Shown here: piece by piece, positions 1-9,560 of the stretch
Numbering within the stretch: position 1 is the first letter of the stretch
Layout: every line of letters begins with the position of its first letter
From: an uncultured Acidobacteriia bacterium
GTDB lineage: Bacteria > Acidobacteriota > Terriglobia > Bryobacterales > Bryobacteraceae
Direction of reading: 5' to 3'
Assembly (NCBI GenBank): GCA_903925975.1
Contig: CAIYHG010000041.1
Location: 1 to 64,000, forward strand
Length of the DNA: 64,000 nucleotides
Translations under genes and position numbers: made by a program
Notes under the pieces: model-generated
The model's database searches: none
Told to the model about the DNA's origin: nothing
What the model saw: the letters and a program-made list of their open reading frames with translations, nothing else

Positions 1-1
1 C

Positions 2-1258
2 ACCGGCGCGCAGGGCGTAGCTGGTCCGGAAGGTCCGACTGGCGCACAGGGCGCCAAGGGTGATACCGGCGCAGTCGGTCCCACCGGCGCGCAGGGCGTG
101 GTTGGTCCGGAAGGTCCGACTGGCGCACAGGGCGTCAAGGGCGATACCGGCGCAGTCGGTCCCACCGGCGCGCAGGGCGTGGTTGGTCCGGAAGGTCCGA
201 CTGGCGCGCAGGGCGTCAGGGGCGATACCGGCGCAGTCGGTCCCACTGGAGCGCAGGGCGTGAAGGGCGACAACGGCGCGGCTGGTCCCACCGGCGCGCA
301 GGGCGTGGTTGGTCCGGAAGGTCCGACTGGCGCGCAGGGCGTCAGGGGCGATACCGGCGCAGTCGGTCCCACCGGAGCGCAGGGCGTGAAGGGCGACAAC
401 GGCGCGGTTGGTCCCACTGGAGCGCAGGGCGTGAAGGGCGACAACGGCGCGGTTGGTCCCACCGGCGCGCAGGGCGTAGCTGGTCCGGAAGGTCCGACTG
501 GCGCACAGGGCGTCAAGGGTGATACCGGCGCAGTCGGTCCCACCGGCGCGCAGGGCGTCAAGGGTAATACTGGCGCAGTTGGTCCCACGGGCGCAGTCGG
601 TCCGGAAGGTCCGACTGGCGTCAAGGGCGATACTGGCGCAGTCGGCCCCACTGGCGTGACTGGCGCCGTCGGTCCCACCGGCCCCACCGGCGTGACTGGC
701 GCCGTCGGTCCTACTGGCCCCACTGGCGTGACTGGGCCTACTGGTGCCACTGGCGTGACAGGCCCCGCAGGTCCGACCGGTCCCACTGGCCCGCAAGGCC
801 TCACGGGAAACACTGGAAACACGGGCGCACAAGGTCCGACCGGCGCACAAGGTCCGACTGGCCCCACCGGGCCGCAGGTGACGGTTACCGCGAACGGCAC
901 CGCTGGCTCGGTTACGGGTTCCGGGACGGGTTATGTTGACGTGACGAACGCTGTGGCAACTGTGACCACAGGCACGACCGCGCTCGTACGAATGAGTGGG
1001 AATTTGTCGATTGGCACAACAGCCAAGACGTGCTACTTGGCCTTTAGGGTCAGTGGCTCTACGACAATGGCATCAGCAGACACCAAGTCGATCACCATGA
1101 CGCTTGCTGCGAGCACTTCGAATACAGGAAGTGCTGTGATCCCCGTGACGGGATTGACGGGCGGCATTAATACATTCACTGCCCAACTGAAGCAGAGCAG
1201 CAATACCGGTACAGCTTGTAGCGCGGCTAACGTATGGGTTACTGTTAGCCCGTTCTGA
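2..1258 (+). CDS. Collagen-like (Gly-X-Y) repeat protein, 5' truncated by the window edge, with a ~120-aa non-collagenous C-terminal domain
   Basis: Uninterrupted GXY triplets ([29 protein letters not shown]...) from the first bases of the window, then [18 protein letters not shown]...VWVTVSPF; frame is open upstream of the ORF-track start at 98. Confidence 0.9.
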   Translation, partial: TGAQGVAGPEGPTGAQGAKGDTGAVGPTGAQGVVGPEGPTGAQGVKGDTGAVGPTGAQGVVGPEGPTGAQGVRGDTGAVGPTGAQGVKGDNGAAGPTGAQGVVGPEGPTGAQGVRGDTGAVGPTGAQGVKGDNGAVGPTGAQGVKGDNGAVGPTGAQGVAGPEGPTGAQGVKGDTGAVGPTGAQGVKGNTGAVGPTGAVGPEGPTGVKGDTGAVGPTGVTGAVGPTGPTGVTGAVGPTGPTGVTGPTGATGVTGPAGPTGPTGPQGLTGNTGNTGAQGPTGAQGPTGPTGPQVTVTANGTAGSVTGSGTGYVDVTNAVATVTTGTTALVRMSGNLSIGTTAKTCYLAFRVSGSTTMASADTKSITMTLAASTSNTGSAVIPVTGLTGGINTFTAQLKQSSNTGTACSAANVWVTVSPF

Positions 1259-1316
1259 CGAGCTTATGGCCCGGGATCGCATCAAGGCGCTCCCGGGCCG
1301 TTTGTGACTACTTGAC

Positions 1317-1352
1317 ACGGCGGCGGCGCAAGTCCGCCGCCGTTTTTATTTT
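1317..1352 (+). terminator. Rho-independent terminator downstream of the collagen-like gene
   Basis: ACGGCGGCGG-cgcaagt-CCGCCGCCGT followed by TTTTATTTT. Confidence 0.85.
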
Positions 1353-1496
1353 CCGGAGGGTGGCGTTGCCGATCCGCCGCGGCTGGCGCCGCCTTTTCCA
1401 GACGGCTCGACTTCCCTGCCGGGTTATAATACGTTGGCAAGATGCCAGGGCTGATGCCGAGAATTGGCATCAACGGCGCCCGGTGGCTAATTCTCG

Positions 1497-2609
1497 ATGC
1501 CAAGCTCAGGTGATTTGATCGCTCACGCAGCCGTTGATCCCGCCCTTCAGAACCGGCGGGACTTTCCTACATCCCGCATCGCGGTTCTGATCCCCGCCTA
1601 TGACCCGGACTCCGCTTTCGGGCCTCTTATAGGAGAGCTCTCGGCCTGCGGTTTCGGCGCGATCATCGTAGTCGACGACGGAAGCGATCCCAGCCACCAG
1701 CCAACCTTCCGCGCGGTTGCCGCCATCCCGGGCTGTGAGGTACTGCGCCACGCCGTGAACCTGGGCAAGGGCCGCGCTCTCAAGACCGGATTCAACCACT
1801 TCCTGCTGCGCTATCCGGCATTCGACGGCATCGTGACCGCCGATGCCGACGGACAGCATACCGCGGAGGGCATCCTGGGCGCCGCGCGGCGTCTCTCGTC
1901 CGAAACCGGAAAGCTGATCCTCGGCTGCCGCAGTTTCGAAGGCCAAGTCCCGTTTCGCAGCCGCTTAGGCAACGTCCTGACGAAGTGGATTTTCGGTTTC
2001 ATGACCGGGCGTGCCGTCGGGGATACGCAATCCGGCCTGCGCGGCATCCCGGCCGCGCTCGTGCCGAAGTTACTGCGCGTGGAAGGCGAGCGTTATGAGT
2101 ACGAGATGAACATGCTGGCGGACGCAGCCACATCTTCCGGCATCGTCGAGTTCCCCATCGAAACGGTGTACATCGACGGGAACCGCTCGTCCCACTTCAA
2201 CCCAATCTGGGATTCGATGCGAATCTATTTCGTGCTGGCGCGCTTCGTATTCTCCTCCCTGCTAGCCGCCGCGATGGATTTCGTCGTGTTCTCACTGGTC
2301 TTCTGGGCTACGCGGAATCTGGTTGCCGCGGTAGCCGCCGGCCGTGCTGCCTCGCTGGTGAACTTCTTCATCAACCGGCGGTTCGTGTTTCGCAGCCAGA
2401 ATGGCCTTACCACTGCGCTGGCGAGGTACTACGCCCTGGTGGCCCTGCTCGGAGTGGCCTCCTACTCGGGGATCCACTATCTGTCTTACAGTCTGGGCGT
2501 GCCGGTGATCGCTGCGAAATTGCTAGTCGAGACGACGCTCTGGGCCGCCAGTTTCTCGATTCAGCGCACCTTCGTTTTTGTGAATCGACCGTCCGAACGA
2601 GAGGGTTGA
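1497..2609 (+). CDS. Glycosyltransferase family 2 (dolichyl-phosphate-mannose synthase-like) fused to a C-terminal GtrA-like membrane domain
   Basis: IAVLIPAYDPD...VVDDGSDPS...DADGQH GT2 motifs, then VDFVVFSLVFWATRN...FFINRRFVFRS typical of GtrA. Confidence 0.85.
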   Translation: MPSSGDLIAHAAVDPALQNRRDFPTSRIAVLIPAYDPDSAFGPLIGELSACGFGAIIVVDDGSDPSHQPTFRAVAAIPGCEVLRHAVNLGKGRALKTGFNHFLLRYPAFDGIVTADADGQHTAEGILGAARRLSSETGKLILGCRSFEGQVPFRSRLGNVLTKWIFGFMTGRAVGDTQSGLRGIPAALVPKLLRVEGERYEYEMNMLADAATSSGIVEFPIETVYIDGNRSSHFNPIWDSMRIYFVLARFVFSSLLAAAMDFVVFSLVFWATRNLVAAVAAGRAASLVNFFINRRFVFRSQNGLTTALARYYALVALLGVASYSGIHYLSYSLGVPVIAAKLLVETTLWAASFSIQRTFVFVNRPSEREG

Positions 2610-2699
2610 TCGGGCTCTCGCGCGCAGGCCGGCGTTGGGCGCTTCACTAACACCAGTATCGGCGGTCACGGCGCCAGTTCTGCGGCGCCTTCGTATACG

Positions 2700-5600
2700 T
2701 CAGGAGGCAACGATCTTGGATTGCAGTCGCTGCCTCCGGCGGAGGCCCTCTACGGCGGATACGAAGATCAGCAGAAAGAACAAGCCCAGGCTGACGAGCA
2801 GCGAGTTGCGGCGGACAGGCGTAAACTGCAAGTCCAGAACTACGGCATGCCGGCCGGCGGGACCCTCAAACTCCATGGTCCCCCGCCCGGGGATGGGCGC
2901 GACAGCCGCCGGCGCGCCGTCGATTGTAAGCGTCCAGCCTGGATAATAGAACAACGCCGATTCAACCATCGTGCGCGCCGGTGCCTCCACCAGATACTCC
3001 TGACGCGCCGTGCGGCGCGCAATCTCCGAAAACTCTATCGGGCCGGAAAGGCCCACAAGCGCTTGCGGATAGTATGGCGGGCACTTATCGACCCAGCGCG
3101 GCTCATATTCGCGGTAGGTCGATATGGTGATGTCTCTTGCCGCAATCGATTCGGGGCTATAGAACTCCTCGTCGTAAGTGAGATAGCCCTTCGGTTCGGT
3201 GTGCACCAGGTTCACGGCCACAAGTACGGCGATCAGCCCCACAGTCCATTTCGGGCCGGCGCGTTCGAGCGCGAAGATCGATAGCAACGGCAGGAAGAGC
3301 GCCGGAATGACCAGCGCGCGCCAGGGAAACTGCATGTATTGCAGGAGTCTCAGGTGCGACCAGAGCGCCACGGACCAAGTGCACGTGAGCCACGCGCCCG
3401 CTGCGGCGCACGCCGCAAACGCCACCGCCAGCCGCTTCCGTTCGCCCCCGTTTGCCCGCCACGCAAGCGCCAGACCGGCTGCAGCAAGCGCGAGATGAGC
3501 CAGGCCGAGGTCGAATGAGATTCCATCGCCCGGGCCGGCCACCGAATACCCAAATCCCCAACTCGACCACAGGAGTTGGAACGGCTCCAGGATGTGGCCG
3601 CTCCAGTTCAAGGCTGCGTCAGCCACGCGGTCCAGATGAGCGTTGGGCATCGAGGCCATCGCGGGGATCCAGGAAAACCCTGCCAGCGCAACACCCCCAG
3701 CCAGCGTCGCGAACCCAGCGGCGAGAGGAGCCAATCCGCGGATGCGCCGTGAACCGCTGCCCAGGGTTTCTCGAACCGGGCCCACTCCGCGCACCAGCGC
3801 GATGGCCGCCAGGAAAGGCATTGCCAGCCACGACCCGGCACTATGGGTCAGCAGCAACAGCGCCACGCCCCCCGCGCCAGTGGCAATGCGCCAGACGCGC
3901 GGCTGAGCCACTGCGCTGAGAAGACCCAGCAGCGCAACCGGAGCCACTGCCACCGCCGCCGCTTCCGCAAACGCCCCACGCACGAACAGGTCCAGGCAGA
4001 GGTATGGCCCGAAGAGCCACGCGACGGCCGCCCCAAGGGCGGCGAACCGCGGCGCATTGATGTGGCGGCCGATCCCGTAGACGGCAAGGGCTCCTAGCAA
4101 ATGAAGTAGGGCAAGTCCGAACTGAATCGAATTAGTCAGGCCGAAACCGGCATAGCGGAATGGCAGCGCCACCGCGTAGACCAGCGGCGGGTTGAACTCA
4201 AATACCGGTTGCCCGTGGCCGGCGCTCAAATCGGGGGCCCACATCGGGGGGATGTGGCCGTCGGCAACTGCCTTAGCGTATTCCACCACGCGCGGCGGGT
4301 ACGCGGTCGAGTCGTGACCGCCAATCAACTTCCCGCGAAACAGCGGATGCAAGGCAACCACCGCGCCCAACACCAGTACGGCGATCACGCGCGCCTCCGG
4401 CCGATTGAAACGTGCGCCTGCCGCCGCGGCCCACTCGGCGCATCGCTCTTCCGCCTTCAGGGCGCGTGGCTTGCCCAACGCGAACCACGCAAGCAGAAAC
4501 CCACCGGCGCCCAGCAGAAGCAGTAACGGCTTGAGAGCGCCAGGGCGGTACTCCACCGAAACCACGTGGCGGCCGGCATCGAGAGCGACTGCGCCAAACC
4601 CAGGCGTAACGTGAATCAGAGACGCCGGGCGGCCATCCACGGTCGCCGCAAGGTCCGGGTTCCAGCTGATCTTGACGAATGCGTAAGCCGGCCGGCTGAC
4701 TTCGATGGTGGCCTGGTAACGTTCGTCAACCTTGGTCTCGCTGAGTATGCGCGCCGCTATCGGCGGCCTCGTGGCGGGAACGTTCGGCATTGGTTCCCAG
4801 CGGGCGACGGCAGGCGCGACCGGCGCGCGATCATCCAGCGAGAGCACAATCCCGGCAGACTGAAGCGGACTGCGCAGCCAGGCTGCTTCGGGTTCGAATC
4901 CCGTCGAAGCAGGCCCGGTGTAGTGCCCCAAAGCATCCACGATTCCGAAGTAGCCCTCGCGGGAGGATTGATAGACGGCGAAGCGGCCATGCACCGCACG
5001 CAGGCGAAGATACGGCGGTGCGGGCCGGTCGGCCGGAGCAACCACCGCGCGAATGCCGAACGCGATATCCTGCGCGCCGTTATCCGGGTCCCGCGCCATC
5101 ATGATATCGGACGGCTTTGACATCGAGTGATACAGAAAACTCGCCTGATCGATGTGGTTGCGGCTGAGGAACGCATACACGGGGACCGCGCCGATCTTGA
5201 AAGCGCCCCCCCAGTTCCCGGCGAACCCGGCGTAAACCCGGCCCGGCTTCTCGGCCAGAATCGCTCGCACATCGGCCATCGCAGCTTCCAGATCCGGTCC
5301 TTCCTTCTGGTACGCGGCTAGCGTCTCATCGCCCCAAACCCGGTTCAGGTCGAGATAATGCGCCCGGTCAACCGCAATGAACACCATGGCGAAGGCGATC
5401 ACACAGACTGCGGCGCCGGCCGCCAATTTGCCTGTGCGTTCCCAAAGGAATTCGACCGCGCGCGCGAGCCCCCACGCCGCCAGCAGGCAGGCGCTCCACT
5501 CGAAAACCGCCTGCAACCGATGTAGAGGCAGATCGGCCGGCACGCCGGCCAGAACCATCAGTTCGCCCCACGTCTCACGGCCAAAGAACAAGACCAGCCA

Positions 5601-6650
5601 TAAGCCGGTGAGAGCAAACGCGCGACGCGCCCCGACGGACGACTTGCATGAGAGGATAGCTACCCCCGCGCCAATTGCCGCTAGCGCGCTGAGCCACGGA
5701 AAACGCCCAAAATCCAGGAATCGGCCTGATAGTAATTCACGCAGTATGAAAACCGCGCCGAATGAATCCCACTTGAGCACAGGCTCCCAGCGGCTGTGGT
5801 TCACCACCCCTTTTGCAAGCATCAACGGGACCAGGAACCACACAAGCAGTAAAAGGGCCGGAATGGCCACCGTCACAAGGCGGGTGAGGCGCTCCGTCCT
5901 CTTGGATGCCGGCCCGACCACCGCCAGCAGCCCTGCGGACACAAACGCCGCGTAGCCAAAAATAATATGGGAGAGCGCGGTTAGGGCCAGAAACAGAGCG
6001 GCCAACATACGCCGCCTGCGCGCTCCCGAATCGCAGGCGCGCGCGGAAAGACCGACTGCGATCACCATCAAGTGCAGGGCGAAGAGCTGCGTGTAGAGCC
6101 CTGAGCCGCGCCAGAGGTACGCGCCATACCCCAGGCCGTAGCGCCCAAGGTCGCCCGTTGCGCTGGGAGCGAACACGAGCAGCGACGCCAGGCCGGCAGC
6201 CGGCGGCGATAGCCCAAACAAGCGGGCGCCACAATACACGCTGACCGGGAACGAAATCAAAAGCAGGTAGTAAAGGACAGCGAAGACGGTTGCAGGGTCG
6301 CCCACGCCCCGGAATATCCGCATCGCGATTCCAGCCACCAGATGAGGCAACGGTTGATAGCTGCGCCAAACCGGGTACCCGAAGCCCCATTCCGAAACCC
6401 ATGGGTCCAGGAACGGTTCGCCTTTCTCAAGACCCGCCTCTATGCGCTCCGACGCCGTGACATGGAACACCAGATCGTTCAGCGGGACCCGGTTGATGCG
6501 CAGTTCGGGTGCGGCAAGGATCGCAGTGAAGAGAACCGCGCAAGCAAGCAGGGCCGCACCGAATAGCTCGGGGCGCATCACGGAACGCCAGCCCGCGACA
6601 ATCCGTTGTGGTTCAGTCTTCCGGCTTCCTTGTGCGCGCGACGCCTTCAT
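2700..6650 (-). CDS. Very large multi-pass membrane protein (YfhO / GT-C-like), two concatenated homologous halves
   Basis: 1316 aa with many TM segments; each half ends in a similar beta-rich segment (WNPDLAATVDGRPASL... and YYPGWTLTIDGAPAAV...) followed by a TM helix. Confidence 0.75.
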   Translation of the reverse strand: MKASRAQGSRKTEPQRIVAGWRSVMRPELFGAALLACAVLFTAILAAPELRINRVPLNDLVFHVTASERIEAGLEKGEPFLDPWVSEWGFGYPVWRSYQPLPHLVAGIAMRIFRGVGDPATVFAVLYYLLLISFPVSVYCGARLFGLSPPAAGLASLLVFAPSATGDLGRYGLGYGAYLWRGSGLYTQLFALHLMVIAVGLSARACDSGARRRRMLAALFLALTALSHIIFGYAAFVSAGLLAVVGPASKRTERLTRLVTVAIPALLLLVWFLVPLMLAKGVVNHSRWEPVLKWDSFGAVFILRELLSGRFLDFGRFPWLSALAAIGAGVAILSCKSSVGARRAFALTGLWLVLFFGRETWGELMVLAGVPADLPLHRLQAVFEWSACLLAAWGLARAVEFLWERTGKLAAGAAVCVIAFAMVFIAVDRAHYLDLNRVWGDETLAAYQKEGPDLEAAMADVRAILAEKPGRVYAGFAGNWGGAFKIGAVPVYAFLSRNHIDQASFLYHSMSKPSDIMMARDPDNGAQDIAFGIRAVVAPADRPAPPYLRLRAVHGRFAVYQSSREGYFGIVDALGHYTGPASTGFEPEAAWLRSPLQSAGIVLSLDDRAPVAPAVARWEPMPNVPATRPPIAARILSETKVDERYQATIEVSRPAYAFVKISWNPDLAATVDGRPASLIHVTPGFGAVALDAGRHVVSVEYRPGALKPLLLLLGAGGFLLAWFALGKPRALKAEERCAEWAAAAGARFNRPEARVIAVLVLGAVVALHPLFRGKLIGGHDSTAYPPRVVEYAKAVADGHIPPMWAPDLSAGHGQPVFEFNPPLVYAVALPFRYAGFGLTNSIQFGLALLHLLGALAVYGIGRHINAPRFAALGAAVAWLFGPYLCLDLFVRGAFAEAAAVAVAPVALLGLLSAVAQPRVWRIATGAGGVALLLLTHSAGSWLAMPFLAAIALVRGVGPVRETLGSGSRRIRGLAPLAAGFATLAGGVALAGFSWIPAMASMPNAHLDRVADAALNWSGHILEPFQLLWSSWGFGYSVAGPGDGISFDLGLAHLALAAAGLALAWRANGGERKRLAVAFAACAAAGAWLTCTWSVALWSHLRLLQYMQFPWRALVIPALFLPLLSIFALERAGPKWTVGLIAVLVAVNLVHTEPKGYLTYDEEFYSPESIAARDITISTYREYEPRWVDKCPPYYPQALVGLSGPIEFSEIARRTARQEYLVEAPARTMVESALFYYPGWTLTIDGAPAAVAPIPGRGTMEFEGPAGRHAVVLDLQFTPVRRNSLLVSLGLFFLLIFVSAVEGLRRRQRLQSKIVAS

Positions 6651-6737
6651 ATCCCGTTAGGACACATGATGTTAGCATCCCTCGTCCGGCGTTATCCTGA
6701 GGTGGGGACGCTATGAGACGGCGTCTCCAGCCGCTCT

Positions 6738-8093
6738 CTAACGCCGCATGACCGTGCGAACTCCCGAGACCGCCAGGTCTCCCATCCCGGTACCCACCAC
6801 GACCTGCGTGAACGCATGGTAGTTGTGGATCGCTTCCGCGCCCAGGCACGTCACCGCCAATAACGCTATCGCCAATTCCCTCCGAAACACGGTTCGGACC
6901 CAAGCGACAGCGTATGCAAACCCGACTCCGGCCAGCAGGCAGTAGGTCGCGTCCGCCCCGCTGAAGTAGCGCAGATTCTGCAGATTCGGGCCGAAAGAGA
7001 TGATTCCCAGGAGCGCCGCTGTCGTGAGCGCCGCCACTTGGGTGGCTTCGAGGCAGTGGGTCCCGCGCCGGTGCAGTGCATCGCCCACTCGCGGAATGAG
7101 CGCCGCACCCATGCCCACCAGCGCCATCATCAGCGTCAGGGGGCCAACCAGCCAGAGCAGGTATACGAACTGATACCAGGGGCCGGAAGCGTTCTGCGCG
7201 TCATAGACGCTTCCCCTAGTCGCCGCCAGGACGTGGCTCGTTGCTTCGATCCCTGAGCCGAGGCTTCCACCGGTAACATTCCACACCGCAAGAACCACGG
7301 CTACGGAACCCGCCCCGGCCAACGCCGCCCCGCCAAGAACCCTCCACGAGCGTTCGCGATACCCAACGTAGGCGAGCCATGAAAGGAGGACGCCATACTG
7401 TACGTAGGCCGACTCCTTGCTTGCCAGGCTGTAAGCTCCCAGCGCCGCTAAAGCGACGTACAACCACTTACGCCGCGGTGAGTGCGTTATCTCGCATACC
7501 ACGTAAACCATCAGCAGGCTGAGAAGACCGAGGAAGGAATCCTGCCACGCCCTCCGCCCCAAACCCAGCTCGGTAAAAGAACATGCCAGAAATCCCACCG
7601 CCGCGATGGACGCCCAGGGGCTCAGAAAGCGTATGCCCAACCAACCCAGGACAACCAGAGAGAGGATGCTGGATAGCCACGAGATCGCGGCGCCGGCCCG
7701 CGGATTGCGTACGCCCGTAGCCTGCATCACCATGGCTGGGAGAATCACATATCCAAAGCGGGTCGGCGGAGGATACAGCCAGCGCCCGGGGTCGGCATTG
7801 TACGCACGGAACGCCTCGCGATAACCGACTAGGCCGTCATCTGCGAGCGTAGCTGCGTAGTCCGTGTAAACACGCTCGTCGGGACTTCGCCAGGGGACGT
7901 CCGTCATGTGCTGGCTTCGTAGAAGGATTCCCAGCGCGATCAACGCTGCGATGCCACACCATACCCATGCCGTGCGACCGGTCAGCCGGGCGGCGCCGGA
8001 GGCCTTTTCGTCCGCCCGTGGCAAGCCCTTGTCAGCGGGCGGCAAGGCGCTTTTGCTCCTTCGCCCAAGCCAGATTGTTCCTGGCGTGCTCAA
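6738..8093 (-). CDS. Multi-pass membrane glycosyltransferase (PMT/ArnT-like, GT39/GT83 type)
   Basis: VPWRSPDERVYTDYA... acidic motif after the first TM and multiple TM segments; ATG may lie inside the upstream gene. Confidence 0.6.
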   Translation of the reverse strand: MSTPGTIWLGRRSKSALPPADKGLPRADEKASGAARLTGRTAWVWCGIAALIALGILLRSQHMTDVPWRSPDERVYTDYAATLADDGLVGYREAFRAYNADPGRWLYPPPTRFGYVILPAMVMQATGVRNPRAGAAISWLSSILSLVVLGWLGIRFLSPWASIAAVGFLACSFTELGLGRRAWQDSFLGLLSLLMVYVVCEITHSPRRKWLYVALAALGAYSLASKESAYVQYGVLLSWLAYVGYRERSWRVLGGAALAGAGSVAVVLAVWNVTGGSLGSGIEATSHVLAATRGSVYDAQNASGPWYQFVYLLWLVGPLTLMMALVGMGAALIPRVGDALHRRGTHCLEATQVAALTTAALLGIISFGPNLQNLRYFSGADATYCLLAGVGFAYAVAWVRTVFRRELAIALLAVTCLGAEAIHNYHAFTQVVVGTGMGDLAVSGVRTVMRR

Positions 8094-8457
8094 AATCCGG
8101 TTGATAGCGCAGAGCCGTTAGATCCGCCTGAATCGCCAGGTCCCACAAGCGAAGCTGGCCGTACGCAGCGCCTATATTGTTGTAAGCTAACGCGTAATCA
8201 GGCCTCAGATACGCGGCTGTCTGAGCGGCGGCCAGCGACTCAAGGTATTTGCCTTCCTTATACCGAGTCAGGGACAGGCTGAGCCACTGCTCCGGGGTGA
8301 AGGAAGCGAAAGCGCCAGCATCCACCACCGTAGCTGTTATCGGGGCCGTACGAGCAGCCGGCTCATTTGCGGAATCGCGGAAGAAGCCGCAGTCCGAAAG
8401 ACCCAAGACACCCAGAAGCACAATCGGCAAGCCTAGGATCTTGCGAATCGGGATCAT
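8032..8457 (-). CDS. TPR-containing small protein, probable lipoprotein
   Basis: Internal start MIPIRKILGLPIVLLGVLGLSDCGFF; TPR-like YLESLAAAQTAAYLRPDYALAYNNIGAAYGQLRLWDLAIQADLTALRYQPDFEHARNNLAWA. Confidence 0.65.
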   Translation of the reverse strand: MIPIRKILGLPIVLLGVLGLSDCGFFRDSANEPAARTAPITATVVDAGAFASFTPEQWLSLSLTRYKEGKYLESLAAAQTAAYLRPDYALAYNNIGAAYGQLRLWDLAIQADLTALRYQPDFEHARNNLAWAKEQKRLAAR

Positions 8458-8588
8458 CGAATAGAAATATACCAAATGAAACACGGCCGCGCTGAAAGAG
8501 CCGAGCGGCGCGGCGTAGAATCCCTTGATCTGTGTGCTTAGGAATGAGTTTGCCCCCCGCAATTGTAGTAGAGGCAGTTTCAGTTTTG

Positions 8589-8664
8589 TGGTGAGCGCGG
8601 AAGGAATCGAACCTTCAACCTAGTGATTAAGAGTCACTTGCTCTGCCAATTGAGCTACGCGCCC
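8589..8664 (-). tRNA. tRNA-Lys (anticodon CTT)
   Basis: Cloverleaf on minus strand: GGGCGCG...GCTCAATTGGCAGAGC...AGTGA-CTCTTAA-TCACT...GAAGGTTCGATTCCTTC-CGCGCTC-A-CCA; CCA encoded. Confidence 0.95.
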
Positions 8665-8769
8665 GTTCGGGTGGTCATACTGGGGCTTGGAAACGGAAAC
8701 TTCCCGCGGCCAAGAACCGATTATACCATTTCGCGGCCTGAATTCATGGAAATCGGCGCTCGCGAATTT

Positions 8770-8856
8770 TGGTGCGGATGATAGGACTTGAACCTACACT
8801 CCCTCGCGGGAACTGGAACCTAAATCCAGCGCGTCTGCCAATTTCGCCACATCCGC
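8770..8856 (-). tRNA. tRNA-Leu (anticodon TAG)
   Basis: Minus strand GCGGATG...CTGGA-TTTAGGT-TCCAG, long variable arm TTCCCGCGAGGGA, TAGGTTCAAGTCCTA, CATCCGC-A-CCA. Confidence 0.95.
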
Positions 8857-9014
8857 CCAGGCACGGCCGCAATCTTCCGCGGCGCGAACTACAAGCGAGT
8901 TGCCCCGCCCTCATCGAATTATAACCTAGGCTGCGAGGAGATCCGGAAGAGGCGGCGGAGTGAAACGCGCACAACCGTCCCGCGACCGAAATCGGCCACC
9001 TGCATCCTATTAGA

Positions 9015-9548
9015 GTGCCCACGGAAATCGCGACATTAGGCGGAGGCTGCTTCTGGTGCCTCGAAGCCGTGTACAACCGGATGAACGGAATTGTTTCGGC
9101 GGAATCCGGCTATGCCGGAGGGTTTCTTCCCAACCCCACCTATCGGGATGTCTGCACCGGAACAAGCGGACACGCGGAAGTGGTGCGTCTGGTTTTCGAC
9201 CCGGCGGTGGTAACCTACGGCGAAATTCTGGACGTCTTCTTCGCGATTCACGACGCCACGACTCGGGACCGGCAGGGCAGCGACGTGGGCCCCCAGTATC
9301 GTTCCGTCATCTTCTACGAGAACGAGGCGCAGCGCGAGGCGGCCGGGCAGAAGATCCGCGAATTGGAGGCGAAGAGCCTGGCGGCGCCAGTGGTGACAGA
9401 AGTAACGCCGGCTCCCGAGTTCCACAAAGCGGAGGCCTATCACCAGAAGTACTTCGAATCAAACGCCTCACAGCCCTACTGCTCGTTTGTGGTGGCGCCC
9501 AAGGTGCGGAAATTCCTCAAGGAGTTCGCGGCCAAATCCAAGCGGTAG
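9015..9548 (+). CDS. msrA: Peptide methionine sulfoxide reductase A (GTG start)
   Basis: ATLGGGCFWCLEAVYNRMNGI...SGYAGG...GHAEVVRLVFDP; GCFWC active site. Confidence 0.95.
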   Translation: MPTEIATLGGGCFWCLEAVYNRMNGIVSAESGYAGGFLPNPTYRDVCTGTSGHAEVVRLVFDPAVVTYGEILDVFFAIHDATTRDRQGSDVGPQYRSVIFYENEAQREAAGQKIRELEAKSLAAPVVTEVTPAPEFHKAEAYHQKYFESNASQPYCSFVVAPKVRKFLKEFAAKSKR

Positions 9549-9560
9549 ACGCGTTCGGAT

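Noticed and set aside
1-900. Dense direct repeats considered as a CRISPR array
   Set aside because: Repeats are in-frame GXY coding units without unique spacers
4876-4912. tRNA T-arm-like GGGTTCGAATCCCG
   Set aside because: No matching acceptor, D or anticodon arms around it; lies within a well-supported CDS
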